DNA of 64,000 nucleotides from an uncultured Pelagibacteraceae bacterium (GTDB lineage Bacteria; Pseudomonadota; Alphaproteobacteria; Pelagibacterales; Pelagibacteraceae): NCBI GenBank assembly GCA_902622805.1, contig CACNRG010000003.1, positions 1 to 64,000 of the forward strand, read 5' to 3'. Shown piece by piece: positions 17,070 to 25,778 of this stretch (position 1 is its first letter; each line of letters starts with the position of its first letter). The notes under the pieces were generated by a model. It saw only the letters and a program-made list of their open reading frames with translations, ran no database searches and was not told where the DNA came from. The position numbers and the translations under genes were made by a program.

Positions 17070-17378
17070 ATGGAAATAGATCCTTTTATATTTAGATTAA
17101 GTATATTCATCTTATCAATTTTTGTGGGATATTACGTTGTTTGGAGTGTAACACCTTCGCTTCATACCCCGTTAATGTCTGTGACTAATGCAATATCCTC
17201 TGTAATTATAGTGGGTGCTATTATTGCTGCATTGTCTAGTAATGATGGGGTTATTTTTTCCTCATCTAGTGTATTTGGATTTTTAGCAATTGTTTTGGCA
17301 GCTGTTAATATTTTTGGAGGTTTTTTAGTCACCCAAAGAATGCTTGCAATGTATAAAAAAAAGAAAAAGGATAAATAA
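17070..17378 (+). CDS. pntAB: NAD(P) transhydrogenase subunit alpha part 2
   Basis: The 102-residue protein holds the membrane segment that forms the C-terminal part of the alpha subunit in enterobacteria. About three hydrophobic spans are visible, with the conserved TPSLHTPLMSVTNAISS stretch between the first and second and a lysine-rich C-terminus. It sits between the NAD-binding and NADP-binding subunit genes with spacers of four and three bases, so the three are made together. Confidence 0.95.
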   Translation: MEIDPFIFRLSIFILSIFVGYYVVWSVTPSLHTPLMSVTNAISSVIIVGAIIAALSSNDGVIFSSSSVFGFLAIVLAAVNIFGGFLVTQRMLAMYKKKKKDK

Positions 17379-17381
17379 ATA

Positions 17382-18776
17382 ATGTCTCCAAACCTTTCAG
17401 CAATTTTATATTTGATATCAGGAGTTTTATTCATATTGGCTTTAAGAGGCCTATCCTCACCAGAAACTTCAAGAAAAGGAAATTTATTCGGAATAATAGG
17501 TATGGTGATAGCAGTTACTGTCACATTTTTATCTGTTGGTAATTTTACGTCTGGCTTTATTTATGTTCTGATCTTTCTCGCAGTTGGTGGAACCGTTGGA
17601 GCTTTCATAGCCTATAAAATTCCAATGACAGCAATGCCAGAACTGGTTGCAGGCTTTCATAGCTTAGTTGGATTAGCTGCTGTATTTGTTGCTATTTCAG
17701 CTTTTATAAATCCTGAGGCTTTCGGACTTGGAACACCAGGAAATATAAAACTTGCTAGCTTAATAGAAATGGCTATTGGTGCTGCAGTTGGAGCAATTAC
17801 TTTTTCAGGATCTGTTATTGCATTTTTAAAACTTCAGGGAATAATGTCAGGCGCACCCATAACTTTTAAAGGTCAGCATGCACTAAACGCATTAATATTA
17901 GTTTCAATAGTAGTTTTAACTTATTATTTATGTTCTACGCAATCATCTAACTTATTTTGGATTTTAATAGCAGTTTCTTTTTTAATTGGTTTTTTAATTA
18001 TAATCCCAATTGGAGGGGCAGATATGCCAGTAGTAATTTCAATGCTAAACTCATACTCAGGGTGGGCCGCTGCAGGAATAGGTTTTACTCTGGAAAATAC
18101 TGCTTTAATAATCACAGGTGCTTTAGTTGGTTCATCAGGGGCAATACTTTCATATATAATGTGTAAGGGAATGAATAGATCATTTTTTAATGTAATATTA
18201 GGAGGTTTCGGTGCAACAGATCAATCAGTTGGAGATAAAAATAAAGAACAGAGACCTGTTAAAAGTGGTAACGCAGATGATGCTGCATTTTTAATGAAAA
18301 ATGCATCTTCAGTAATCATTGTTCCAGGCTATGGAATGGCTGTAGCTCAGGCTCAACATGCACTTAGAGAAATGGTCGATACGTTAAAAAAAAATGATAT
18401 TAAAGTATCGTATGCAATTCACCCGGTTGCTGGAAGAATGCCTGGTCATATGAATGTATTGCTAGCTGAGGCAAATGTGCCATATGACGAAGTATTTGAG
18501 TTAGAAGAAATAAACAATGATTTTGCTAATGCAGATGTAGCATTTGTTATTGGAGCAAATGATGTTACAAATCCTGTTGCAAAAACTGATCCTCAAAGTC
18601 CAATATATGGAATGCCAGTCTTAGATGTTGAAAAATGTAAGTCAGTTTTATTTGTAAAAAGAAGTCTATCACCTGGTTATGCAGGAATTGATAATGACTT
18701 ATTTTACAAAGAAAATACTTTAATGTTATTTGCAGATGCAAAAAAAATGACAGAGGACATTACTAAAAATCTGTAG
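17382..18776 (+). CDS. pntB: NAD(P) transhydrogenase subunit beta
   Basis: The 464-residue beta subunit carries about nine membrane spans in its first 260 residues, with the proton-channel segments KIPMTAMPELVAGFHSLVG and GADMPVVISMLNSYSGWAA. The C-terminal NADP-binding domain begins near residue 290 and includes VPGYGMAVAQAQH, HPVAGRMPGHMNV and GANDVTNP. The length is normal for PntB. In a carbon-limited ocean bacterium it would be a main source of NADPH. Confidence 0.96.
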   Translation: MSPNLSAILYLISGVLFILALRGLSSPETSRKGNLFGIIGMVIAVTVTFLSVGNFTSGFIYVLIFLAVGGTVGAFIAYKIPMTAMPELVAGFHSLVGLAAVFVAISAFINPEAFGLGTPGNIKLASLIEMAIGAAVGAITFSGSVIAFLKLQGIMSGAPITFKGQHALNALILVSIVVLTYYLCSTQSSNLFWILIAVSFLIGFLIIIPIGGADMPVVISMLNSYSGWAAAGIGFTLENTALIITGALVGSSGAILSYIMCKGMNRSFFNVILGGFGATDQSVGDKNKEQRPVKSGNADDAAFLMKNASSVIIVPGYGMAVAQAQHALREMVDTLKKNDIKVSYAIHPVAGRMPGHMNVLLAEANVPYDEVFELEEINNDFANADVAFVIGANDVTNPVAKTDPQSPIYGMPVLDVEKCKSVLFVKRSLSPGYAGIDNDLFYKENTLMLFADAKKMTEDITKNL

Positions 18777-18781
18777 TTTCA

Positions 18782-19480
18782 ATGAATACTAAAATATTTT
18801 GTGATATTGCTGATTTAAATTCTATAAAAAAATTCAATAAAAAAAAAATTGTAAAAGGTTTCACAACCAATCCAAGCTTAATGAGAAAAGCAGGTGCAAC
18901 AGACTATAAATCTTACTCAAAACGTATACTTAAGATATGTAAATCTAAACCTATTTCATTTGAAGTATTTGCTGATGATCTAAAGTCTATGATAGAACAA
19001 GGTAAAAAGATTAATACTTGGGGTAGTAATGTTTATGTAAAAGTACCAATAGTAAATTCTAAAAATAAATTTACAGGTAGTGTAATTAGGGAACTCAATA
19101 ATCAAAATATTAAATTGAACATTACAGCAGTTTACTCAGCTAAACAAACTGAAAAAATTTTAAAAATTATTAATAAAAAAACAAAAGTAATAATATCTAT
19201 TTTTGCAGGTCGAGCAGGAGATAGCGGAAAGGACCCAATACCTGAGTTTATTAAAAGTATTAAACTTGCTAGGAAATTTAAGAATATAGAAATTTTATGG
19301 GCAAGTGTTAGAGAACCTTATAATTATTTGCAAGCAAAACAGCTTGGTTGTCACATTATAACGATTCCACCATCAATTATTGAAAAAATTGAAACTAAAG
19401 GTAAATCTTTGAATCAATTGACAATAGATACGGTTAAAGCTTTCTTAATCGATAGCAAAAAATCGAAATTTAAAATTTAG
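18782..19480 (+). CDS. tal: Transaldolase, short TalC/MipB-like type
   Basis: The 232-residue protein is a class I aldolase barrel of the short transaldolase group. GFTTNPSLMRKAG is the entry motif, NVYVKVPI carries the lysine expected to form the Schiff base, and FAGRAGDSGKDP lies further along. Transaldolase moves a three-carbon unit in the pentose phosphate pathway and would work with the transketolase in this window. A fructose-6-phosphate aldolase activity is possible in this family and cannot be excluded by eye. It follows pntB by five bases and faces the initiator tRNA. Confidence 0.85.
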   Translation: MNTKIFCDIADLNSIKKFNKKKIVKGFTTNPSLMRKAGATDYKSYSKRILKICKSKPISFEVFADDLKSMIEQGKKINTWGSNVYVKVPIVNSKNKFTGSVIRELNNQNIKLNITAVYSAKQTEKILKIINKKTKVIISIFAGRAGDSGKDPIPEFIKSIKLARKFKNIEILWASVREPYNYLQAKQLGCHIITIPPSIIEKIETKGKSLNQLTIDTVKAFLIDSKKSKFKI

Positions 19481-19486
19481 ATAAAT

Positions 19487-19563
<77 letters not shown>

Positions 19564-19569
19564 GTATAC

Positions 19570-19776
19570 TTAAATTCTATTTTTAAGTTTATTTAATTTT
19601 TTAACTCTTTTAATATTTTCTTGAAGAATTCTCTTTTTTTTCTCTGAGGGTTTTTCATAAGTATTTTTTAACTTTATCACTTTAAAAAAACCATCTCTTT
19701 GGAGTTTTCTTTTTAAAACTCTTAAAGCTTGTTCAATATTATTATCTTTAACTTCTATTTTAATAACTACCTCCAA
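19570..19776 (-). CDS. rpsU: 30S ribosomal protein bS21
   Basis: A basic 68-residue protein with the bS21 pattern: an N-terminal strand (VVIKIEVKDNN), the conserved ALRVLKRKLQRDG and then EKPSEKKKR. bS21 sits near the 3' end of 16S rRNA and helps mRNA selection. It lies downstream of trcR on the same strand with a 51-base gap and is followed directly by initiator tRNA. Confidence 0.95.
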   Translation of the reverse strand: MEVVIKIEVKDNNIEQALRVLKRKLQRDGFFKVIKLKNTYEKPSEKKKRILQENIKRVKKLNKLKNRI

Positions 19777-19827
19777 AAAATCGTGTAAATAACATTTTTA
19801 TAATTTTATGTCTATTAATTTTATTCA

Positions 19828-20409
19828 TTAATTTGTGGTTTGTTGAATTAGTTTTGCTTTTTCTTTTTGTTTTTTCTCTCTTTTTATTCTTCTCTCTGCT
19901 TTTTCGATAGCCTCTACTAAATCTTTTTGAGTAAATAAGTTTAAAGCGACAGGGTCTTTAGGATTTAAATTATTATAGTTCCAATAACTTTTATTTCTAA
20001 TCGCAGTTACAGAGTTTTTGGTAACACCAACTAATTTTGCTATCTGAGAGTCTTTTAAAATATTATGCTGACGGATTAACCAAAGTGCTGAGTCAGGTTT
20101 ATCTTGTCTTTTAGATAGCGGAATGTATTTTTTAGTCTTTTTATCAGAATTGGAGATTTCAATATCAGAACTTTTTATTACCAAAGGTCTATTTTCATCC
20201 TTAGATGAAAGTTCTATTTCTTCTCTAGTAAGTTGTCCTGAAATAATTGGATTGTACGCTTTAATTCCTTTTGCAACTTCTCCATCTGCAATACCTTGAA
20301 TTTCAACTTCGTGTAATTTACAAAAGTCAGCTATTTGTTTAAATGTAAGGGTTGTATTTTCAACAAGCCAAACAGCAGTTGCCATTGGCATTAATGGAGC
20401 ATTTGACAT
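19828..20409 (-). CDS. trcR: TrcR/DUF1013 family cell-cycle transcription regulator
   Basis: The 193-residue protein matches the alphaproteobacterial DUF1013 family, called TrcR in Caulobacter: a start MSNAPLMPMATAVWLVENT, then GIADGEVAKGIKAYNP and RQDKPDSALWLIRQH. Two helix-turn-helix-like segments appear, LTFKQIADFCKLH near residue 23 and ILKDSQIAKLVGVTKNSV near 115. A lysine-rich C-terminal tail follows. The start codon comes directly after the rpmE stop. The assignment rests on remembered family sequence. Confidence 0.85.
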   Translation of the reverse strand: MSNAPLMPMATAVWLVENTTLTFKQIADFCKLHEVEIQGIADGEVAKGIKAYNPIISGQLTREEIELSSKDENRPLVIKSSDIEISNSDKKTKKYIPLSKRQDKPDSALWLIRQHNILKDSQIAKLVGVTKNSVTAIRNKSYWNYNNLNPKDPVALNLFTQKDLVEAIEKAERRIKREKKQKEKAKLIQQTTN

Positions 20410-20640
20410 TTAATTTTTTTTCTCTGATTTAAAATTTTGAAATTTTTTATTGAACTTACTTATTCTTCCTTTATCCATCAGTTTCTGTTTACCACCTGTC
20501 CATGCAGCATGAGATTTTGGATCTATTTCTAGTTTTAGAATCTCACCTTCTTTCCCCCAGGTAGATTTAGTTTCAAATTGTGTACCATCAGTCATTTCAA
20601 CTTTTATAGAGTGGTAGTTTGGATGAATATTTTTTTTCAT
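20410..20640 (-). CDS. rpmE: 50S ribosomal protein bL31
   Basis: The 76-residue protein beginning [20 protein letters not shown], with a later [21 protein letters not shown], is bL31. It lacks the CxxC zinc motif, so it is the cysteine-free form common in alphaproteobacteria. It heads a minus-strand run rpmE-trcR-rpsU-tRNA-fMet, 35 bases after the phosphatase gene. Confidence 0.95.
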   Translation of the reverse strand: MKKNIHPNYHSIKVEMTDGTQFETKSTWGKEGEILKLEIDPKSHAAWTGGKQKLMDKGRISKFNKKFQNFKSEKKN

Positions 20641-20675
20641 GACGAGACTTATAACAAAAGAAATTTCTAAAACAA

Positions 20676-21416
20676 TTAAAAGTTATTCAATTTTTCAAGT
20701 AATTTTGAATTAATGTCAGTGCTGGAGGCAATAATTTTGATATTTTTATTAGTTGATAGATTAATCTCATTTAGTACTCCGCCAGCTTCTTTTACTAAAA
20801 TAATACCAGCTGCAATATCCCAGAGATGTAGATTATCTTGAAAATATCCGTCATATTTTCCGGCTGCTACATATGCCATATCGAGAGCTGCACATCCTGA
20901 TTTTCTGTAAGGCAAATTAATTTCATTTTGAATTTTGCCTCCAGTTGCAAACAAACAATTATCTATTTCATTTTTTTTTGAAACCCGTATTCTTTGATTG
21001 TTAAAAAAAGCACCATTTTCTTTTTCTGCAAAAAACATTTCATTTTTTATGGGATCAAAAATTAATCCTGAGACAATTTCATTATTAGATTTTAGTGCTA
21101 TTGAAATAGCAAAATGAGGAATGCCATGTAAAAAATTTATAGTTCCATCAATTGGATCTATGACCCAAGTGTTATTTTTATCCTTATTATTTTCAATTCC
21201 ACTTTCTTCACTAATAATAGAATAATTTGGCCTGGCTTTTTTAAGTTCTTCAATAATTATTTTTTCTGCTTTTAAATCTGAATTAGTAACAAAGTCTGTC
21301 GGGCCTTTTTTAGAAACTTGTAATTTTTCAATTTCACCAAAATCTCTAATCAAAACTTTTGAGGCTTTTTCACTTGCCTTTATCATAATATTTAAATTTG
21401 CTGATATTGAGTTCAC
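20676..21416 (-). CDS. suhB: Inositol monophosphatase family protein (SuhB-like)
   Basis: The 246-residue protein carries both metal motifs of the family: ISEESG near residue 70 and [15 protein letters not shown] near 88, with [15 protein letters not shown] near 203. Members cleave inositol-1-phosphate or related sugar phosphates; SuhB also acts in rRNA transcription antitermination in E. coli. Which role applies here is not visible. It lies four bases downstream of efp on the same strand, in a run that also carries ribosomal genes. Confidence 0.88.
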   Translation of the reverse strand: MNSISANLNIMIKASEKASKVLIRDFGEIEKLQVSKKGPTDFVTNSDLKAEKIIIEELKKARPNYSIISEESGIENNKDKNNTWVIDPIDGTINFLHGIPHFAISIALKSNNEIVSGLIFDPIKNEMFFAEKENGAFFNNQRIRVSKKNEIDNCLFATGGKIQNEINLPYRKSGCAALDMAYVAAGKYDGYFQDNLHLWDIAAGIILVKEAGGVLNEINLSTNKNIKIIASSTDINSKLLEKLNNF

Positions 21417-21420
21417 AAAA

Positions 21421-21981
21421 TTAAACCTTTTTTATATATTCTAAATTTCTTGTATCAATAATAACTTCATCTCCAGCTTCGATAAAAGGAGGAACTTGAA
21501 TATGTAATCCATTATTTAATACTGCTGGTTTATAGGATGATGATACCGTCTGACCTTTCAATGCAGCATCTGTAAATTCAATTTTACAATTAACTTGATT
21601 GGGCAAATCTATAGAAATAGGTCTTTCATTATAAAAACTTACAGATACATTTAAATTTTCAGTTAATAATTTACCTTTTTCACCTATCACATCTTTTTTA
21701 ATTTCAATTTGCTCGAATGATTTAGGGTCTATAAAAAAGTAATTATTTTCATCCTCATACAAATAATTAAAATTAGTTTCCTCTACTGATGCTTTCTCAA
21801 CAGTTTCATTAGATCTAAATCTCTCATTTAATTTTGTATTTTTATTAACACTTTTCATTTCCACTTGAGCAAATGCTCCACCTTTACCAGGTTTTACGTG
21901 TTGAGTTTTTAGCACTTGCCATAAGTCGTTTTTAAATTCCAATAGCATTCCAACTCTTATCTCATTTGCATTTATTTTCAT
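21421..21981 (-). CDS. efp: Elongation factor P
   Basis: The 186-residue protein has the EF-P layout of three beta-barrel domains: an N-terminal KOW-like part (MKINANEIRVGMLLEFKND), the loop HVKPGKGGAFAQVEMKS with the lysine at its tip, and the C-terminal domain with QVPPFIEAGDEVIIDT. EF-P relieves ribosome stalling at proline runs. The loop keeps Lys34 (GKGG), the residue modified by EpmA in some bacteria; no modifying enzyme gene is seen here. Its start overlaps the thiE stop by four bases. Confidence 0.96.
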   Translation of the reverse strand: MKINANEIRVGMLLEFKNDLWQVLKTQHVKPGKGGAFAQVEMKSVNKNTKLNERFRSNETVEKASVEETNFNYLYEDENNYFFIDPKSFEQIEIKKDVIGEKGKLLTENLNVSVSFYNERPISIDLPNQVNCKIEFTDAALKGQTVSSSYKPAVLNNGLHIQVPPFIEAGDEVIIDTRNLEYIKKV

Positions 21982-22592
21982 TTTAATAATTTAACTGCTT
22001 CTTCTGGTTTTAATTTCTTATTGTTCCAAACGTAACTTGAGATAGCTAAAAAATCTGCCTTGTTCAACAAAAGTTTTTTATAATTTAAATTATTAATACC
22101 TCCTATAGCTACCACAGGAATAATTGATGTTTTTTTAAGTTTTTTAATTATACTAACATTAGCTCTAAATTTTACTTTTTTTGTCTTTGTCGAATTAAAA
22201 GCACCAAAAGCTATGTAATCAGCTTTATTTTTATCAGCTATTTTTGCAAGTCTTAAGGAGTTATGACAGGTTACACCTATAATCTTTTTTTTTAATAATT
22301 TTCTTGCATTAGTAATATTCATATCCTTTTGACCTATATGGCATCCATCTGCATTAATCTTTTTTGCTAATACAGGGTCATCATTTATTAAAAATTTAAC
22401 TTTAAATTTCTTACAAATTTTTATTAATTTTTTTGCTATTTTGAGTTTATTTTCATACTTATCTTTTTTTAATCTTAATTGGAAAAAACTTATTTTATTA
22501 GACTTAAGAACTTTGATTAAGTCTCCATAAAAAGATTCAAAAATTTTATTTGGAGAAATTAAATAAAGAAACTTTTTTTTATTAATTTTCAA
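21978..22592 (-). CDS. thiE: Thiamine-phosphate synthase
   Basis: The protein is a small TIM barrel with the ThiE landmarks QLRLKK, INDDPVLAKKINADGCHIGQKD, GVTCHNS and VAIGGIN. ThiE joins the pyrimidine and thiazole halves of thiamine phosphate. I place the start at a TTG at 22592, preceded by a good ribosome site AAGGA inside the end of the aldolase gene; an upstream ATG at 22610 would add six residues and enlarge the overlap to 29 bases. The Arg of the usual INDR motif is Asp here. With thiD further on, the cell can finish thiamine from a supplied pyrimidine. Confidence 0.78.
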   Translation of the reverse strand: MKINKKKFLYLISPNKIFESFYGDLIKVLKSNKISFFQLRLKKDKYENKLKIAKKLIKICKKFKVKFLINDDPVLAKKINADGCHIGQKDMNITNARKLLKKKIIGVTCHNSLRLAKIADKNKADYIAFGAFNSTKTKKVKFRANVSIIKKLKKTSIIPVVAIGGINNLNYKKLLLNKADFLAISSYVWNNKKLKPEEAVKLLK

Positions 22593-23589
22593 GTTCCTTC
22601 GACCATTCACTTTTAGCTGCCAAAGTATTCATTTTTGCCCTATGGTTGAATACTTTTTGAGTACCTTCAATATCATTTAAATTTTTTGACCAATATTTTA
22701 GAGCACTTTGTTGCAAAGCTCTTCCATACGAGTAAGTCATGATGAAGTTTGTCTTGTTTTCTTTATTTATCAAATTTAAGTTTTCTGTTGCTTCAACTTC
22801 TGCTTGGCCACCCGATAAAAAAGCAATTCCTGGGACCTCAGATGGAACTGAATTTTTAAGACATTCAATTGTTAATTTTGCAACTTCCTTACCTGGAATT
22901 TTTTTACCAGAGTCAGTTCCTGCTAGAATCATATTTGGTTTTAAAATTACACCTGTCAGGTCTATCTTATGTAATATTAACTCTTCAAAACATCTTTTTA
23001 TTACCTCGGTTGTTTTTATAAGACAATCTTGAGCTGAGTGGTTTCCATCCATTAAAACTTCTGGCTCTACTATTGGTACCATATTACATTCTTGTACCAA
23101 TGCCGAATATCTAGCAAGTGCATGGGCGTTTGAATGTATTGCAAGTTTACTAGGATGTTCTTTAGTTATATTATAAACTCCTCTCCATTTTGTGAATCTA
23201 GCACCGAGCTTATAATACTCTTTTAATCTATCTCTAAGACCATCCAAGCCTTCAGTAATTTTTTCGTTTGGAGAATTTGCTAAAATTTTAGCACCTGTGT
23301 CAACTTTTATACCTGGAACAGAATTTACTGAAGTAATTAGTTCTGGAACATTTTTTTTATTTAATAATCTTTGTTTTATAGTTTCATCATAAAGTATCAC
23401 CCCCCCAATACAGTCTGACATGCTACTAGAACTAAAAAGAGTCTGTCTAAAAGATAATCTATTTTCAGGTGTTGATGGTACATTTACAGCCTCTAATCTT
23501 TTTGACATAGTTGCTGTACTTTCATCAGCAGCAAGTATTCCTTTGCCATTAGATATAATTTTCAAGGCTATTGAATTTAGTTCAGACAT
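22582..23589 (-). CDS. fbaB: Fructose-bisphosphate aldolase, class I
   Basis: The 335-residue protein is a eukaryote-like class I aldolase with GILAADESTATMSKR near the N-terminus, PIVEPEVLMDGNH, and the Schiff-base lysine in GVILKPNM; FLSGGQAEVEAT and TYSYGRALQ complete the family pattern. It interconverts fructose-1,6-bisphosphate and triose phosphates. It follows pgk in the run tkt-gapA-pgk-fba, which here would mainly serve gluconeogenesis or the lower glycolytic arm. Confidence 0.95.
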   Translation of the reverse strand: MSELNSIALKIISNGKGILAADESTATMSKRLEAVNVPSTPENRLSFRQTLFSSSSMSDCIGGVILYDETIKQRLLNKKNVPELITSVNSVPGIKVDTGAKILANSPNEKITEGLDGLRDRLKEYYKLGARFTKWRGVYNITKEHPSKLAIHSNAHALARYSALVQECNMVPIVEPEVLMDGNHSAQDCLIKTTEVIKRCFEELILHKIDLTGVILKPNMILAGTDSGKKIPGKEVAKLTIECLKNSVPSEVPGIAFLSGGQAEVEATENLNLINKENKTNFIMTYSYGRALQQSALKYWSKNLNDIEGTQKVFNHRAKMNTLAAKSEWSKELEN

Positions 23590-23592
23590 ATT

Positions 23593-24771
23593 TTATTTAA
23601 GAGCGCTTATACCAGGAAGTATTTTTCCTTCAAGATATTCTAAAAAAGCTCCACCTGCAGTTGAAACAAAATTAAAATTATTAATTGCATTAATTTTATT
23701 AATAACAGCAATTGTATCTCCACCCCCTGCAACTGAATAAATTAAATTTGATTTAAAATTTTTTACTATAGATTTAGCTATTTCATAACTGCCATTAGCA
23801 AAATCGGGATTTTCAAAATACCCAGCTGGACCATTCCACAAAATAGTTTTGCTTGAATTTATTAAACTATCTATTTTTTTTATAGTTTTAGGTCCTATAT
23901 CTAAAATCATATCATCATCTTTTATATCAATTAAATCTTTTACATTAGGTTTGTCATCAAGCTTTTTTCCAGTAACAACATCTTCAGGATATATAATTGA
24001 ACAAGAATTTTCTTTAGATTTATCAAATATTTTTGAAATCATTTCATCACAGTTTTTTTCAAAAATAGATTTACCGATTGAAAATTTTTTGAAATTTAAG
24101 ATATTATTAGCCATTCCACCAACAAAAATTATGTTATCAAATTTAGGAATTAAATTTTCAATAATACCAATTTTCGTAGAGATTTTAGACCCACCAATTA
24201 TACAAGTAATTGGTTTTTTTATATCGTTAGTAATTTTTTCAAGAGCGTTCACTTCAGAATTTAGCTGAAGACCTGCATAAGATGGTAAATATTTTGTAAT
24301 ATTAGCGACCGAAGCGTGAGCTCTATGAGAACAAGAAAAAGCGTCATTTACATAAATATCACCAAAAGAAGCCAAATGTTTAGCAAAAGCTAAATCATTT
24401 TTTTCTTCCTCTGAATAAAATCTAATATTTTCTAAAATTAAAACATTTTGATTTAAATTTTTAAATAAATCTTTATCATTTATTTTTCTAATATCTTCAC
24501 TTAATAATTTTATCTTTTTGTTTATTTTTGTTTCTAGATTATCACGAATTGGTTTCATGGATAATTCATTATGAATTTTGCCATTTGGTCTACCAACGTG
24601 AGATATTATTATTATTCTAGCTTTTTTCTCTAATAAAAAATTTATAATTGGAAGTATTTTTTTTATTCTCGTATCATCTTTAATTATTCCGTTTTTTAAA
24701 GGAACATTTAAATCTAATCGTAAGAGAACTCTTTTGCCACCCAGGTTTTGCAGATCTTGAATAGCCTTCAT
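23593..24771 (-). CDS. pgk: Phosphoglycerate kinase
   Basis: The 392-residue two-domain enzyme starts with GGKRVLLRLDLNVPL and has ISHVGRPNG, NDAFSCSHRAHAS and a C-terminal nucleotide site with LWNGPAGYFE and YSVAGGGDT. It transfers phosphate between 1,3-bisphosphoglycerate and ADP. The length and motifs are normal. Its start codon touches the gapA stop, so the two are coupled. Confidence 0.97.
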   Translation of the reverse strand: MKAIQDLQNLGGKRVLLRLDLNVPLKNGIIKDDTRIKKILPIINFLLEKKARIIIISHVGRPNGKIHNELSMKPIRDNLETKINKKIKLLSEDIRKINDKDLFKNLNQNVLILENIRFYSEEEKNDLAFAKHLASFGDIYVNDAFSCSHRAHASVANITKYLPSYAGLQLNSEVNALEKITNDIKKPITCIIGGSKISTKIGIIENLIPKFDNIIFVGGMANNILNFKKFSIGKSIFEKNCDEMISKIFDKSKENSCSIIYPEDVVTGKKLDDKPNVKDLIDIKDDDMILDIGPKTIKKIDSLINSSKTILWNGPAGYFENPDFANGSYEIAKSIVKNFKSNLIYSVAGGGDTIAVINKINAINNFNFVSTAGGAFLEYLEGKILPGISALK

Positions 24772-25778
24772 TAAGAATTATTATAAATATATTCTGCAAT
24801 ATCGCACATTCTATTTGAAAAACCCCACTCATTATCATACCAAGCTGAAATTTTTCCCATATTAGTTCCAATTACATTAGTCAAAGATGCATCAATTATT
24901 GCCGACGCTGGGTTATGATTAAAATCAATCGAAACTAATTTTTCATATGTAATATTTAAAACTGAATTACTTTGTTTTTTTATGTATTCTTCGAAAGTTT
25001 TATTAATTTCATCTTTAGTTAAATTTTCTTTAGTACAAAAAACTAGCTCTACCAAAGAAACATTTGGAGTGGGGACTCTCATTGCAATACCTTCAAGTTT
25101 TCCTTTTAAAGAGGGAATAATTTCTCCAATTGCTTTTGAGGCTCCTGTAGAAGTTGGTACTATAGATTGACTTGCAGATCTTGCTCTTCTTGGATCTTTG
25201 TGAGAATTATCTAATATTCTTTGATCGCTCGTAAAAGCATGTATCGTGGTCATAAATCCTTTTACGATTTTGAATTTGTCATTTAAAACGTTCACAACAG
25301 GAGCTAAACAATTTGTTGTACAGGATGCTGCTGAAATTATTTCATCGTTTTTTTCAATTTTTTTTTCATTTACACCAAATACAATTGTTTTGTCAGCATT
25401 TTTACATGGTGCAGATACAATTACTTTTTTTGCACCATTCTTTATATGTGGAATCAGCTTTTCCTTTGAGTTAAATTTTCCTGTGCACTCAAAAACATAA
25501 TCCACATCAAATTTTTTCCAATCTATTTTCTCAAGTTTTGTTTCCTGACTAAATGTAATTCTATTACGATCTATAATAAGTTTATCATCATCAAATTTAA
25601 TTTCTGAATTAAACTTACCATGAACAGAATCATATTTTAAAAGAGTTGAGCTTGTCTCAAGATTAGTTCTATTATTAATGTGTTTAATTTCTATTTTTTT
25701 ATTATTATTCTCAATTATAGATCTAATAATCATTCTTCCTATTCTTCCCAATCCATTAATTCCAATTTTTAATTTCAT
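24771..25778 (-). CDS. gapA: Glyceraldehyde-3-phosphate dehydrogenase
   Basis: The 335-residue protein opens with the Rossmann motif INGLGRIGRMIIRS and has the active-site SAASCTTNCLAP, in which the first cysteine after AAS is the nucleophile. HAFTSDQR, SQSIVPTSTGA and the C-terminal WYDNEWGFSNR are all present. It oxidises glyceraldehyde-3-phosphate with NAD or NADP. It overlaps tkt by four bases at its start and pgk by one base at its end. Confidence 0.97.
   Translation of the reverse strand: MKLKIGINGLGRIGRMIIRSIIENNNKKIEIKHINNRTNLETSSTLLKYDSVHGKFNSEIKFDDDKLIIDRNRITFSQETKLEKIDWKKFDVDYVFECTGKFNSKEKLIPHIKNGAKKVIVSAPCKNADKTIVFGVNEKKIEKNDEIISAASCTTNCLAPVVNVLNDKFKIVKGFMTTIHAFTSDQRILDNSHKDPRRARSASQSIVPTSTGASKAIGEIIPSLKGKLEGIAMRVPTPNVSLVELVFCTKENLTKDEINKTFEEYIKKQSNSVLNITYEKLVSIDFNHNPASAIIDASLTNVIGTNMGKISAWYDNEWGFSNRMCDIAEYIYNNS

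Noticed and set aside
17162-17524. Open frame antisense to pntAB/pntB
   Set aside because: It spans two real gene ends on the other strand and has no support.
23849-24268. Open frame antisense to pgk
   Set aside because: It is a serine/isoleucine-rich shadow of pgk.
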